Counted from the first letter of the stretch, positions 1 to 9,055 are shown. The stretch: 64,000 nt of DNA from an uncultured Clostridia bacterium (GCA_944330115.1 CALVIN010000004.1:124001-188000); one strand, 5' to 3'. Numbers and translations are program-made. The notes: a model not told the origin generated them from the letters alone.

Positions 1-1
1 T

Positions 2-1708
2 TTAAGGCCGTACGCCGTGCTGTTCGTGCTCATATTCTTCGCCTCGCTCGCGGGCACGGCGCTCTCGCTGCTCGGCCCGCAGGTGTGCGGCCTCGCCATA
101 GACGAAATACACCCCGACGGCACCACCGACCTGACGCAGATAGGCGTATACGCCGCCGTGCTCGTCGCCGTATACATAGCCTCGGGCGTCCTCACCTATC
201 TCTCGTCGATAGGCCTTTCCTACCTGTCGCGCTGCATAATAAAGCGCATACGCACAGATATATTTGCACATCTCATGTCGCTGCCCGTATCCTACTTCGA
301 TACCCGCCAGGCGGGCGACATAATCTCCGTGCTCTCGTACGATTTGGATACCCTCGGCGAATCGCTCGCCAACGACGTGATGATGGTGCTCACCAGCGCC
401 GTGACCATAGTCGGCTCGCTCGTAATGATGCTCGTCACCGCGCCCATACTCGTCGTCGTGTTCGTCGTCACCATACCGCTCTCGGCGCTGTTCACCTGGT
501 GGCTGACGAAGAAGGTGCAGCCGCTCTTCCGCAACAGGTCGCGCAAACTCGGCGAACTCAACGGCTTCATCGAGGAGATAATCACCGGCCAAAAGACTAC
601 AAAGGCCTACAACTGCGAGGAGGCGGTGATCTCCCGCTTTGAAAAGAAGAATGTCGACGCTATCGACGCCTACACCGTCGCCGAGAGCTACGGCACCATA
701 TCCGGCCCCGCGGTAAACTTTATGAACAACCTCTCGCTGGCGCTGATAAGCGTGTTCGGCGCGATAATGTATATGACGGGCGTAATTCCCACCGTCGGCA
801 AAATTGCCTCCTTCGTGCTCTATTCGCGCAAGTTCTCCGGCCCCATAAACGAGATAGCCAACGTTTTGAGCGAGTTTCAGTCGGCACTGGCCGCGGCAGA
901 GCGCGCCTTCCGCGTAATGGAGGAGCTGCCCGAGCCGCCCGACGATAAGGATGCCGAGGAGCTAAAGGACGTGCAGGGCGACGTGGAGATATCTCACCTG
1001 CGCTTCGGCTACACGCCCGATAAGGTGATAATTAAGGACTTTTCGCTCAAGGCAGAAAGGGGCGACGTCGTCGCCATAGTCGGCCACACGGGCGCGGGCA
1101 AGACCACAATAATAAACCTTCTCATGCGCTTCTACGACGCCGACTCGGGCACCATAAAGATAGACGGCAAGGATATAACCAAAGTAACGCGCGCCTCGCT
1201 CCGTCGCTCCTTCACAATGGTATTGCAGGATACCTGGCTGTTTTCGGGCACGATATACGAAAACGTCGCCTACGGCAGCGAAAACGTCACGCGCGAGGAC
1301 GTGGAGAGGGTGTGCCGCGCGGCAAAGATACACTCATTTATATCAAAGCTGCCGCAGGGGTACGATACCGTGCTCACCGATAACGCCGTAAACATCTCAA
1401 AGGGGCAAAAGCAGCTTCTAACCATCGCCCGCGCGATGCTGCTCTCCTCGCCCATGCTCATTCTGGACGAGGCCACCTCCAACGTCGATACCCGCACAGA
1501 GCAGTATATCCAGCAGGCCATGGAAAACCTCATGCAGGGCAGAACGTGCTTTGTTATAGCGCACCGCCTCTCCACGATAAAGCACGCCAAAACGATAATC
1601 GTAATGGACCACGGCGACGTGGTGGAGCAGGGCACGCACGAGGAGCTTATGGCGCGCGGCGGCTACTATTCCAGGCTCTACTATTCGCAGTTCGATACCG
1701 CCGAATAG
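2..1708 (+). CDS. ABC exporter, fused permease and ATPase (5' end cut)
   Basis: Half-transporter of the multidrug/lipid exporter (ABCB/MsbA-like) type. The frame is open to the left edge and the first visible residues (LRPYAVLFV) resemble the start of TM helix 1, so the true start lies just outside the window. An ABC membrane domain of about 300 residues is followed by the nucleotide-binding domain: Walker A GHTGAGKT near nt 1083-1106, signature ISKGQKQ near 1391-1411, Walker B LILDEA near 1459-1476 and H-loop AHRLS near 1559. The signature is SKGQ instead of LSGGQ, a variation also found in clostridial exporters. Such proteins usually work as heterodimers encoded in tandem, so a partner gene probably lies upstream. 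The substrate cannot be told from sequence. Confidence 0.93.
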   Translation, partial: LRPYAVLFVLIFFASLAGTALSLLGPQVCGLAIDEIHPDGTTDLTQIGVYAAVLVAVYIASGVLTYLSSIGLSYLSRCIIKRIRTDIFAHLMSLPVSYFDTRQAGDIISVLSYDLDTLGESLANDVMMVLTSAVTIVGSLVMMLVTAPILVVVFVVTIPLSALFTWWLTKKVQPLFRNRSRKLGELNGFIEEIITGQKTTKAYNCEEAVISRFEKKNVDAIDAYTVAESYGTISGPAVNFMNNLSLALISVFGAIMYMTGVIPTVGKIASFVLYSRKFSGPINEIANVLSEFQSALAAAERAFRVMEELPEPPDDKDAEELKDVQGDVEISHLRFGYTPDKVIIKDFSLKAERGDVVAIVGHTGAGKTTIINLLMRFYDADSGTIKIDGKDITKVTRASLRRSFTMVLQDTWLFSGTIYENVAYGSENVTREDVERVCRAAKIHSFISKLPQGYDTVLTDNAVNISKGQKQLLTIARAMLLSSPMLILDEATSNVDTRTEQYIQQAMENLMQGRTCFVIAHRLSTIKHAKTIIVMDHGDVVEQGTHEELMARGGYYSRLYYSQFDTAE

Positions 1709-1750
1709 GCAGGTTTGAATGTTAAAAATTAACTATGCTTCATTTATTTG

Positions 1751-1782
1751 GCGCAGGCGGCAGGCTTTTTTACCGCCTGCGC
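1751..1782 (+). terminator. Hairpin after the ABC exporter gene
   Basis: A perfect 10-bp stem (gcgcaggcgg / ccgcctgcgc) with a T-rich 12-nt loop, 43 bp after the stop codon. It is followed by acatatttt and not a clean U-tract, so termination strength is uncertain. Confidence 0.5.
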
Positions 1783-1825
1783 ACATATTTTGTGCAAATT
1801 TACCGTGCAACGGGCGGCATATCGT

Positions 1826-1854
1826 TTGTAAATTACAAAAATAAATGATATAAT
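1826..1854 (+). promoter_or_regulatory. Probable promoter of the hydCBA operon
   Basis: A perfect -10 TATAAT (1849-1854) lies 17 bp after a weak -35 TTTGTA (1826-1831). Transcription would start near 1861, leaving a leader of about 95 nt before hydC. Confidence 0.55.
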
Positions 1855-1875
1855 TATAAAGTATTTTTTTATCGA

Positions 1876-1922
1876 AAAGTGCGGCCTTTTGCCGCGCTTT
1901 AAGCGGGGAATTTCTTTCCCGC
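1876..1922 (+). promoter_or_regulatory. Two consecutive hairpins in the hydCBA leader
   Basis: Hairpin 1 pairs 1876-1885 with 1891-1900 (10 bp, one G-U) around a CTTTT loop. Hairpin 2 pairs about 1903-1910 with 1915-1922, with one bulge. The second ends 20 nt before the hydC Shine-Dalgarno sequence. They could stabilise the mRNA or act in attenuation; no long U-tract follows either one. Confidence 0.4.
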
Positions 1923-1954
1923 CTGCTAAGCGTAAAATAATAAGGGAGTATCAT

Positions 1955-2443
1955 ATGGCACAGTTCACTTTTGAGGGAACCGCAGAGCAGGAGAGGGAGC
2001 TCAAAGACTTTATCGCCAAAGAAAAGGGCGTAAAGGGCTGCCTCATGCCCATAATGCACAAGGCCAACCAGATCTATGGCTACCTGCCCGCAGAGGTTCA
2101 GACGATGATCGCCGACGAGCTCGATATACCTCTCGCCGAGGTGTACGGAGTGGCGACCTTCTATTCACAGTTTTCACTAAAGCCCAAGGGCAAGCACCGC
2201 ATAAGCGTGTGCCTGGGTACCGCCTGCTACGTAAAGGGGGCAGATAAGGTGCTCAGCGCCGTCGAAAAGGAGCTCCGCATCTCCTGCGGCGAACTCACGC
2301 CCGACAGGAAGTTCTCCTTAGACAGCTGCCGCTGCGTAGGCGCGTGCGGCCTTGCGCCCGTCATGATAGTCGACGACGAGGTGTACGGCAGGCTTACCGA
2401 AAAAGAGGTAAAGGCCGTGCTCGATAAATACTTAAAGGAGTGA
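1955..2443 (+). CDS. hydC: NuoE-like subunit of trimeric [FeFe]-hydrogenase
   Basis: Small [2Fe-2S] subunit (162 aa, thioredoxin-like NuoE/HydC family) that forms a soluble complex with HydB and HydA. Four cluster cysteines are visible: CLGTAC (about residues 86 and 91) and CVGAC (about 127 and 131). The start at 1955 is chosen because AGGGAG lies 7 nt upstream and the protein then aligns with the family; an in-frame ATG at 1889 has no ribosome site. It is the first gene of a compact operon, with only 7 nt before hydB. In characterised HydABC enzymes the complex exchanges electrons among H2, NAD(P)H and ferredoxin. Confidence 0.93.
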   Translation: MAQFTFEGTAEQERELKDFIAKEKGVKGCLMPIMHKANQIYGYLPAEVQTMIADELDIPLAEVYGVATFYSQFSLKPKGKHRISVCLGTACYVKGADKVLSAVEKELRISCGELTPDRKFSLDSCRCVGACGLAPVMIVDDEVYGRLTEKEVKAVLDKYLKE

Positions 2444-2450
2444 GCGTGCT

Positions 2451-4343
2451 ATGACGGTTGAAGAATTAAAGAAAAAATCTGAAGCCCTCGCCGATCTTAT
2501 AAAGGTGAGGAGGCTGGTGCGCGAGCAGGCCGAAAAGCTCGCCCCTGTGACCGGCTACAGAAAGCAGGTGCTCGTATGCGGCGGCACGGGCTGCACCTCC
2601 AGCCATTCGTTAAAGGTCATCGAGCAGCTCGAAAAGAGCTTTGAAGAGCTCGGCATAAACGACGTGCTCATAGTAAAGACGGGCTGCTTCGGCCTCTGCG
2701 CCCTCGGCCCCATAATGATAGTATATCCCGAGGGCGCCTTCTATCCCCATATGACGCCCGAGCACGCAAAGACCGTCGCCGAAAATCACCTTATAAAGGG
2801 CGGCGATATAGTAAAGGAACTGTTATACGAGGGAACTGTGCACGAGGACGGCTCTATAATCCCCTTTGCCGAAATTCCCTTCTATAAGCATCAGATGCGC
2901 ATAGCGCTCAGAAACTGCGGCGTCATCGCCGCCGAAAGCATCGACGAGGCCATCTCCGCGGGCGACTATATGGCGCTCGCCAAGGTGCTCACCTCCATGT
3001 CGGGCGACGACGTGATAGAGGAGATCAAGGCGTCCGGCCTTCGCGGCCGCGGCGGCGCGGGCTTCCCCACCGGCGTAAAGTGGGCTACCTCCAAGGCTGC
3101 CCCCGGCGATGAAAAGTATGTCGTCTGCAACGCCGACGAGGGCGACCCCGGCGCGTTCATGGACCGCTCCGTGCTCGAGGGCGACCCTCACTGCGTGCTG
3201 GAGGCCATGACGATAGCCGGCTACTGCGTTGGCGCACACCAGGGCTTCATATACGTGCGCGCCGAATACCCCATAGCCGTCGAAAGGCTGGAAATTGCCA
3301 TAAAGCAGGCGCGCGAATACGGCCTTTTAGGCAAAAATATTTTGGGCAGCGGCTTCGATTTCGATATAGAGATCCGCCTCGGCGCGGGCGCGTTTGTCTG
3401 CGGCGAAGAGACTGCGCTCATGAAGTCTATCGAGGGCTTCCGCGGCGAGCCCCGTCCCCGTCCCCCGTTCTCGGCAACGTGCGGCGTGTTCGGCAAGCCC
3501 ACCGTGCTCAACAACGTTGAAACATGGGCAAACGTCGCGCCCATTTTACTTAACGGCGCCAAGTGGTTTGCCTCTATCGGCACCGAAAAGAGCAAGGGCA
3601 CCAAGGTGTTCGCCGTAGGAGGCAAGATACACAACGTCGGCCTCGTGGAGGTGCCCATGGGCACCACGCTCCGCACCATAATTTACGATATAGGCGGCGG
3701 CATACCGGGCGGCAAGGCGTTCAAGGCCGCGCAGACGGGCGGCCCTTCGGGCGGCTGCATACCCGCAAAATACATAGATACCCCCATGGATTTCGACAGC
3801 TTAAAGGCCATCGGCTCCATGATGGGCTCGGGCGGCCTCATCGTAATGGACGAGGACACCTGCATGGTGGATATCGCCAAGTTCTATCTCGAATTCACCG
3901 CCGATGAAAGCTGCGGCAAGTGCAACCCCTGCCGCATAGGCACCAAGCGCCTTTTGGAGATCCTCACCAGGATAACCGAGGGCAAGGGCAGGCCGGAGGA
4001 CATACAGCGCATACGCGACCTTGCGGAATATATGCAGGCCTCCTCGCTGTGCGCGCTCGGCCAGTCGGCGCCCAACCCCATACTCTCCACGATGAACCAC
4101 TTTTTGGACGAGTATGAGGCGCACATCAACGAAAAGCGCTGCCCCGCAGGCGTGTGCAAATCGCTCCTCAACTACTACATACTCACCGATAAGTGCCGCG
4201 GCTGCACGCTGTGCGCGCGCAACTGCCCTGTTCAGGCTATCAGCGGCTCGGTAAAGTCGCCGCACATCATCGACACAACAAAGTGCATAAAGTGCGGCCA
4301 GTGCATAGCGCATTGCAAGTTCGGCGCTATCATCAAAAAGTAA
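2451..4343 (+). CDS. hydB: NuoF-like flavoprotein subunit of trimeric [FeFe]-hydrogenase
   Basis: This 630-aa subunit binds FMN and NAD(H), and in known HydABC complexes it is where electron bifurcation is thought to occur. Domain order: an N-terminal thioredoxin-like [2Fe-2S] domain (VCGGTGC and GCFGLC, about residues 43-85); the NuoF FMN/NADH fold (GRGGAGFPTG near 199, NADEGDPGAF, CGEETAL); an SLBB segment; a [4Fe-4S] site ESCGKCNPC near 486; and a C-terminal two-cluster ferredoxin (CRGCTLCARNC, CIKCGQCIAHC, about 581-625). The extra ferredoxin tail separates it from complex-I NuoF and is typical of HydB. AAAGGAG precedes the ATG. Confidence 0.95.
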   Translation: MTVEELKKKSEALADLIKVRRLVREQAEKLAPVTGYRKQVLVCGGTGCTSSHSLKVIEQLEKSFEELGINDVLIVKTGCFGLCALGPIMIVYPEGAFYPHMTPEHAKTVAENHLIKGGDIVKELLYEGTVHEDGSIIPFAEIPFYKHQMRIALRNCGVIAAESIDEAISAGDYMALAKVLTSMSGDDVIEEIKASGLRGRGGAGFPTGVKWATSKAAPGDEKYVVCNADEGDPGAFMDRSVLEGDPHCVLEAMTIAGYCVGAHQGFIYVRAEYPIAVERLEIAIKQAREYGLLGKNILGSGFDFDIEIRLGAGAFVCGEETALMKSIEGFRGEPRPRPPFSATCGVFGKPTVLNNVETWANVAPILLNGAKWFASIGTEKSKGTKVFAVGGKIHNVGLVEVPMGTTLRTIIYDIGGGIPGGKAFKAAQTGGPSGGCIPAKYIDTPMDFDSLKAIGSMMGSGGLIVMDEDTCMVDIAKFYLEFTADESCGKCNPCRIGTKRLLEILTRITEGKGRPEDIQRIRDLAEYMQASSLCALGQSAPNPILSTMNHFLDEYEAHINEKRCPAGVCKSLLNYYILTDKCRGCTLCARNCPVQAISGSVKSPHIIDTTKCIKCGQCIAHCKFGAIIKK

Positions 4344-4360
4344 AGGAGGGAGCGTAGAAT

Positions 4361-6076
4361 ATGGTAAATCTCAAAATTAACGGCATTCCCGTTACCGTCC
4401 CCGAAGGCTCCACTATTTTGCAGGCGGCAAAGCTGGCAAACATACGCATTCCCACCCTATGCTATTTAAAGGACGTTCAGTGCGTAGGCTCCTGCCGCAT
4501 GTGCCTTGTAGAGGCGACGGGCGCGCGCGGCCTCGTTGCGGCGTGCGTATATCCCGTATCCGAGGGCATGGAGGTGCGCACCAACACGCCCAAGGTGCGT
4601 AAATCGAGAAAGATGACGGTGGAGCTCATTCTCTCCACCCACAAAAAGAAGTGCCTCTCCTGCGTGCGCTCGATGAACTGCGAGCTGCAGAAGCTGGCGC
4701 TCGAATACAACGCCGAGGAGGACGAGTACGGCACCGATCACGACATTCAGCCGATAGACGACCTCTCTCCCTCGGTGGTAAGGGACAACTCCAAGTGCAT
4801 ACTGTGCACGCGCTGCGTTGCAGCCTGCGAGCACCAGACGATAGGCGCCATAGGCCCCAAAAACAGGGGCTATGCAAAGGTGATAGGTTCGCCCTACGAC
4901 GTATCCCTCGCCTTCACGCCCTGCGTAAACTGCGGCCAGTGCATAGTTGCCTGCCCCGTAGGCGCGCTGTATGAAAAGTCGGCCGTTGCCGACGTATGGG
5001 GCGCCATAGTAGACGAAAAGAAGAAGGTGGTGTTCTTCACCGCGCCCTCCGTGCGCGCCACCCTCGGCGAGGCGTTCGGCCTGCCCGTGGGCACAAATGT
5101 AGAGGGCAAGATGGTCACCGCCATAAAGCAACTCGGCGACGTAAAGTGCTTCAACATGGACGTCACCGCCGACCTCACCATAATGGAGGAGGCCACCGAG
5201 CTGATAAACAGGGTAAAGAGCGGCGGCACGCTGCCCATGTTCACAAGCTGCTGCCCCGCGTGGGTAAAGTTCCTCGAGCACTACTACCCCGAGTTCATAC
5301 CCAACCTCTCCACCTGCAAGTCCCCGCAGGAGATGTTCAGCGCCGTGCTTAAAACCTATTACTGCATGAAGGAGGGCATCAAGCCCGAGGACCTGTACGT
5401 CGTTTCGGTAATACCCTGCACGGCCAAGAAGTTCGAAGTAACGCGCGACGAGCTCGGCCACTACACCGATGCCGCGCTCACCACCCGCGAGCTTGCCAAG
5501 ATGATAAAGGAGGCCGGTTTAGATTTTGCCAACCTCCCCGAGAGCGAGTTCGACGATCCCTTCGGCCAGGCATCGGGCGGCGGCACGATATTCGGCGCCA
5601 CCGGCGGCGTAATGGAGGCGGCTCTCCGCCTTGCGGCACGCACGCTGGGCGATCCCGACGAGCCCATCGTGTTCGATGAAGTTCGCGGCACCAAGGGCGT
5701 AAAGGAGGCCACCTACACGCTCGGCGGAGTTACCGTAAACGTGGCCGTTGCAAGCGGCCTCGGCAATGCCCGCAAGGTGATGGAGGACATAAAGAGCGGC
5801 AAAAAGAACTACACCTTCGTAGAGATAATGGCGTGCCCGGGCGGCTGCATAAACGGCGGCGGCCAGCCGTACATTCACGACGAAGTGCGCAACAATATGG
5901 ACCTCAAAACGCTGCGCGCCACCGCTCTGTACGATTCGGATAGGTACAACAAATATCGCATCTCCAACGAGCCTCCCGCAGTTAAAAAGCTGTATGAAGA
6001 GTTCTTCGGCGAGCCCAACAGCCACAAGGCTCACGAGCTGCTGCATACTCATTATGTGGCTCGTCCCAAGTATTAA
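4361..6076 (+). CDS. hydA: [FeFe]-hydrogenase catalytic subunit
   Basis: Catalytic subunit (571 aa) that produces or consumes H2 in the cytoplasm. It starts with a plant-type [2Fe-2S] domain (cysteines in about residues 34-65), then a His-Cys [4Fe-4S] segment (HKKKCLSC with a later Cys), then two ferredoxin clusters (CILCTRCVAAC, CVNCGQCIVAC). The H-cluster motifs are complete: TSCCPAW near 293, PCTAKK near 350 and MACPGGCINGGGQP near 490. A small-subunit-like tail closes the protein. With hydC and hydB directly upstream it forms the group A3 trimeric type. No maturase gene (hydE, hydF, hydG) is in the window, so these must lie elsewhere. Confidence 0.96.
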   Translation: MVNLKINGIPVTVPEGSTILQAAKLANIRIPTLCYLKDVQCVGSCRMCLVEATGARGLVAACVYPVSEGMEVRTNTPKVRKSRKMTVELILSTHKKKCLSCVRSMNCELQKLALEYNAEEDEYGTDHDIQPIDDLSPSVVRDNSKCILCTRCVAACEHQTIGAIGPKNRGYAKVIGSPYDVSLAFTPCVNCGQCIVACPVGALYEKSAVADVWGAIVDEKKKVVFFTAPSVRATLGEAFGLPVGTNVEGKMVTAIKQLGDVKCFNMDVTADLTIMEEATELINRVKSGGTLPMFTSCCPAWVKFLEHYYPEFIPNLSTCKSPQEMFSAVLKTYYCMKEGIKPEDLYVVSVIPCTAKKFEVTRDELGHYTDAALTTRELAKMIKEAGLDFANLPESEFDDPFGQASGGGTIFGATGGVMEAALRLAARTLGDPDEPIVFDEVRGTKGVKEATYTLGGVTVNVAVASGLGNARKVMEDIKSGKKNYTFVEIMACPGGCINGGGQPYIHDEVRNNMDLKTLRATALYDSDRYNKYRISNEPPAVKKLYEEFFGEPNSHKAHELLHTHYVARPKY

Positions 6077-6089
6077 CGCTGCTTGACCT

Positions 6090-6280
6090 CGCATATACTT
6101 CGCAATACTGTGTCGCGCTTACGGTTCCGTTCGGTCATTTACGTCTTTGTAAACTCCCTCACGGCTTCCGCGCGCTCCTTGTCTTGCTCGTATCTTCGAG
6201 GTCATTACGAACGGCAGAGGGTGCGTTTGTCCGCATATGCTTCGCAATATGGTGTCGCGCTTACGGTTCCGTTCGGTCAT
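6090..6280 (+). repeat. Pair of 49-bp imperfect direct repeats
   Basis: The segment 6090-6138 recurs at 6232-6280 with only a few differences; both copies contain TGTCGCGCTTACGGTTCCGT. The 93 bp between them are not repeated. The 6077-6511 spacer otherwise holds only the terminator at 6349-6384 and AT-rich sequence; no convincing gene was seen. Confidence 0.85.
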
Positions 6281-6348
6281 AGGGAGGGCGGCCATCTTCT
6301 AAAAATTTTATGGCAGGGATAACCGTTCTTAACTAAAAAATAAAATAA

Positions 6349-6384
6349 CAGCGGGCGCAAGCATTTGCTTGCGCCCGCTGTTTT
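6349..6384 (+). terminator. Intrinsic terminator downstream of hydA
   Basis: A perfect 14-bp stem (6349-6362 with 6367-6380), loop ATTT, followed by TTTT. It is preceded by an A-rich run, so it may work in both directions. Confidence 0.85.
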
Positions 6385-6511
6385 GTAGGCTGCAATTCTG
6401 CAAGTTTAAAAGTTTTTTATATAAGTGTATTGATTTTCCTTAAAAGTCATGTTAATATTGTATTGAATAAGGTTTCCATAATATCTGTTAAAATATGAAA
6501 AATGAGTATGT

Positions 6512-6916
6512 ATGCATACGTTATTGGGTATTGGTTCAGAAAGTGGGTATCCTATGACTGCTAATGAGATAAAGCAGACGATGGAAGATTATATTATGCA
6601 AGTTTGTGGGGATAATATCGAGAATAAAATTGAATACATATATGATTCATTTTTTGTAGGAATAGATGAAGCGCGTAGTTATATTCATGATGGTTACCCC
6701 GTGATACTTACTATGACAAATTATGAAACTGATAATTATACGAGTGGAAATGGTGAAAAGAGGAAGTATCATACTGTCGTTGCATATGGTTATCAAGAAG
6801 ATTTTGCAAGATTTATGGTTCATATCGGTTGGAGGCCTAATACCTTAGAAGGAACTCAGGTTATTATTTCCGATGCAACAGTATATAGTTATAACGTGTT
6901 TAAATTCAATGGTTAA
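6512..6916 (+). pseudogene. C39-like cysteine peptidase fragment, N-terminus missing
   Basis: A 134-aa frame with clearly lower GC than its surroundings. The pattern GYPVILTM ... YHTVVAYGY ... FMVHIGW resembles the C-terminal half of papain-fold, peptidase C39-like proteins, in which the HTVV-type histidine is catalytic and the cysteine lies in an N-terminal half. That half is absent: an in-frame stop occurs at 6503-6505, and there is no signal peptide or Shine-Dalgarno site. It is most simply a decayed remnant of an acquired secreted peptidase. It could instead be an immunity-type fragment. Family assignment is by motif impression only. Confidence 0.5.
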
Positions 6917-6928
6917 TGTGGTATCATT

Positions 6929-7441
6929 ATGCGATATAAGATATTAAAAAAGATAATAGCGCTGTGTGCCGCAACAGTATCGATAATTGCTGTTTTGTCA
7001 TTTCCCGGCTGCTCCGGCATAGTGATCGAATTTCGCGAGGGAACGTGGGCGACGGAGGACGTTGTGCTCTCGGATGGTACAGTAATGGGCGATTTTTCGT
7101 TCACTCTTACATATGTGGGCGGCGATATCTACGATCATTACGATGAAGAGTATGTGTACGGATACATATATCTCGACAGTGAAGCATATTCGCTCGTATT
7201 TAACATAGGCGGCGAAGTTTTGCCATCGGTAAGTTCAACTTATTATCGCAAAGAGCTGTTTGGTAGCGGAGCAACATGGCAAGGGCAAAATTTTAATTTT
7301 GTCGGTAAACTCAAGCGGAAACTTTTTACCGGAGAGACATATTTTGACGGTGCGATAAGCATAACTGTCAGAGATACAGATATTCCGCGCATAAAGTGCA
7401 GCGCAGACCTCATACTTCATGAAGTTACAGATCAAAAATAA
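6929..7441 (+). CDS. Small lipoprotein of unknown function
   Basis: A 170-aa protein with a positively charged start, a hydrophobic stretch and a lipobox-like FPGC at about residues 25-28, so it should be exported and lipidated on Cys28. The rest is rich in Tyr, Asp and beta-type patterns (for example YDHYDEEYVYGYIYLD) and was not recognised. It begins 12 bp after the peptidase remnant, and its first part shares that lower GC. The ribosome site is poor, leaving the exact start uncertain. It ends at a GC-rich hairpin. Confidence 0.7.
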   Translation: MRYKILKKIIALCAATVSIIAVLSFPGCSGIVIEFREGTWATEDVVLSDGTVMGDFSFTLTYVGGDIYDHYDEEYVYGYIYLDSEAYSLVFNIGGEVLPSVSSTYYRKELFGSGATWQGQNFNFVGKLKRKLFTGETYFDGAISITVRDTDIPRIKCSADLILHEVTDQK

Positions 7442-7448
7442 AATAACG

Positions 7449-7474
7449 GCGGCGCAGGCATTTGCCTGCGCCGC
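7449..7474 (+). terminator. Hairpin after the lipoprotein gene
   Basis: A perfect 11-bp stem (7449-7459 with 7464-7474), loop ATTT, 7 bp after the stop codon. Only TT follows, so it is a weak terminator by rule. Confidence 0.55.
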
Positions 7475-7482
7475 TTCGCATA

Positions 7483-7572
7483 TAAAAATTAAATTAAAAT
7501 AAAATTAAAAATAATTATTAAATTAAAAAATAAATTAAAATTAAAATTTAAATTATTTATTTAATTTTTTAA
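7483..7572. repeat. Low-complexity A/T spacer
   Basis: Ninety bases made almost wholly of AAATTAAAAT-type units between two convergent genes. The same style of sequence recurs at 24116-24153, 24220-24300, 34025-34130 and 34890-34945. Confidence 0.8.
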
Positions 7573-7578
7573 TATTAT

Positions 7579-8988
7579 TTATTCTTCAACAACGCGCCGC
7601 CTGTGGTGGAATCTGCGCTTTTTCAAATCGTCCTCGCCGTTCACCCTGCGGCGTATGACCTTGGGGAAGATGATAAGGAAGGATATGCTTGTAACTATCG
7701 CCGCGGCGATGTCGGCAAACGGCTCGGCGTAGAATGCCGCGCTCACGTCCCATATCAGCGGGAAGGCTATTATCGCGCCTAAAAAGAAGACTACCTTTCT
7801 TATAAGCGAAAGCGTTATGGCGTATTTCGGCTGGCCGAGCGCCGTAAAGCAGTCGACGAAGGCGTATTGGAAGGAGAGTGGTATAACGCCTATCATAAAC
7901 ACGCGTATGCCCCAGATAGATTTTTCGGCAATGTCGGCATTGCCCGTGAACAGGCTTACGAAGGGCTGCGCGCAGAATATGGAGATAACCGTCATAAATG
8001 TGGTGAACACCAGGCAGGCTATCGTTATCCACATCTCGGCGCGCTTTACAAGGTGCTCGTTCTTGGCGCCGTAGGCGTAGCTCAGCACGGGCTGCGAGCC
8101 CTCGCTTATGCCCAGCATGGGCATGGAGGTGAGCGAAAAGAATGCCTGCACTATGGTGGATACCGTTATCCACGTGTCGCCGTCTGCGCCGCCGCGCGCC
8201 TGCAAAATGGCGTTCTGCACTATTATTATAAGGCTGTCTGACGCCATTATTATAAAGGGAGAGATGCCCAGCTTTATTATGTTGCCTATTATGCGCATCT
8301 CGGGCTTTGAAAGGGCAAGCCTTATCTTTGTGCCCTTCAGGCGCAGGAATGTGACGACGAATATAAAGGTGAGCAGCTGCGAGAGTATGGTGGCTATCGC
8401 CGCGCCCGCGACGTCCATTTTGAACACGAATATGAACAGCGGGTCGAGCGCTATGTTTGCCACCGCGCCTATCACGGTGGAGGCCATTGCTATGCCAGAA
8501 TACCCCTGCGCCGTTATGTATTGGTTGAGCCCCGTGCCGGGAATGGAGAATATCGCGCCCGCGGCGTATATCATAAGGTACTGCCGCGCATAGTCTATAG
8601 TCGCGTCGCTCGCGCCGAAGGTAAACAGTATGGGGCGGTTGAAAATAAGAAATATCGCCGCCACAAACACGCCCAGCGCCGCCAGCGCATATGCCGCGTT
8701 GCACAGTATCTTGCGCGCGTTGTCCTCTCTTCCCTCGCCGAGCGACATGGCAAACAGCGGCGCGCCGCCCGTGCCTATCAAAAAGGCAAAGGAGGATATC
8801 AGCGTGGTTATGGGCGCGCACACGCCCACTGCGGCGAGCGCCGTGTCGCCAATGCCCTCTATGTTGCCTACATACATTCTGTCTACGATGGAATAGAGCA
8901 CGTTTATAAACTGCGCTATCATCGCGGGGATTATAAGTTTAAGTACGGTGGAAAGTACTCTGCCGCTGCCTAAATTTACCGCCTTCAT
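7579..8988 (-). CDS. MATE-family multidrug/Na+ antiporter
   Basis: A 469-aa integral membrane protein with about 12 TM helices in two homologous halves, as in the MATE family. The N-terminal half carries LIIPAMIAQFINVLYSIVD and VDRMYVGNI, and the middle ITTLISSFAFLIGTGG, typical of the clostridial MepA/NorM-like branch. These pumps expel cationic drugs or metabolites in exchange for Na+ or H+. The start at 8988 is set by GAGAGG just before the ATG and by the conserved N-terminus; an in-frame start 48 nt further up lacks a ribosome site. A basic tail rich in K, R and H (KKRRFHHRRR) ends the protein. It is monocistronic with its own promoter. Confidence 0.92.
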   Translation of the reverse strand: MKAVNLGSGRVLSTVLKLIIPAMIAQFINVLYSIVDRMYVGNIEGIGDTALAAVGVCAPITTLISSFAFLIGTGGAPLFAMSLGEGREDNARKILCNAAYALAALGVFVAAIFLIFNRPILFTFGASDATIDYARQYLMIYAAGAIFSIPGTGLNQYITAQGYSGIAMASTVIGAVANIALDPLFIFVFKMDVAGAAIATILSQLLTFIFVVTFLRLKGTKIRLALSKPEMRIIGNIIKLGISPFIIMASDSLIIIVQNAILQARGGADGDTWITVSTIVQAFFSLTSMPMLGISEGSQPVLSYAYGAKNEHLVKRAEMWITIACLVFTTFMTVISIFCAQPFVSLFTGNADIAEKSIWGIRVFMIGVIPLSFQYAFVDCFTALGQPKYAITLSLIRKVVFFLGAIIAFPLIWDVSAAFYAEPFADIAAAIVTSISFLIIFPKVIRRRVNGEDDLKKRRFHHRRRVVEE

Positions 8989-9026
8989 ATCCTCTCTCAA
9001 ACATACAAATAATAAGACCGAAAGAT

Positions 9027-9055
9027 ATCTTATCACTCGGATATAATAAAGTCAA
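9027..9055 (-). promoter_or_regulatory. Promoter of the MATE gene
   Basis: On the minus strand, TTGACT (9055-9050), a 17-bp spacer and TAAGAT (9032-9027), placing the transcript start about 30 nt before the ATG at 8988. Confidence 0.65.

Noticed and set aside
2-592. 196-residue minus-strand frame opposite the ABC exporter
   Set aside because: His/Glu/Tyr-rich shadow of a GC-rich gene; the plus-strand frame has all ABC motifs.
6083-6322. 79-residue frame after hydA
   Set aside because: It lies across the 49-bp repeat pair, has no ribosome site, and its codons reflect the repeat, not a protein.
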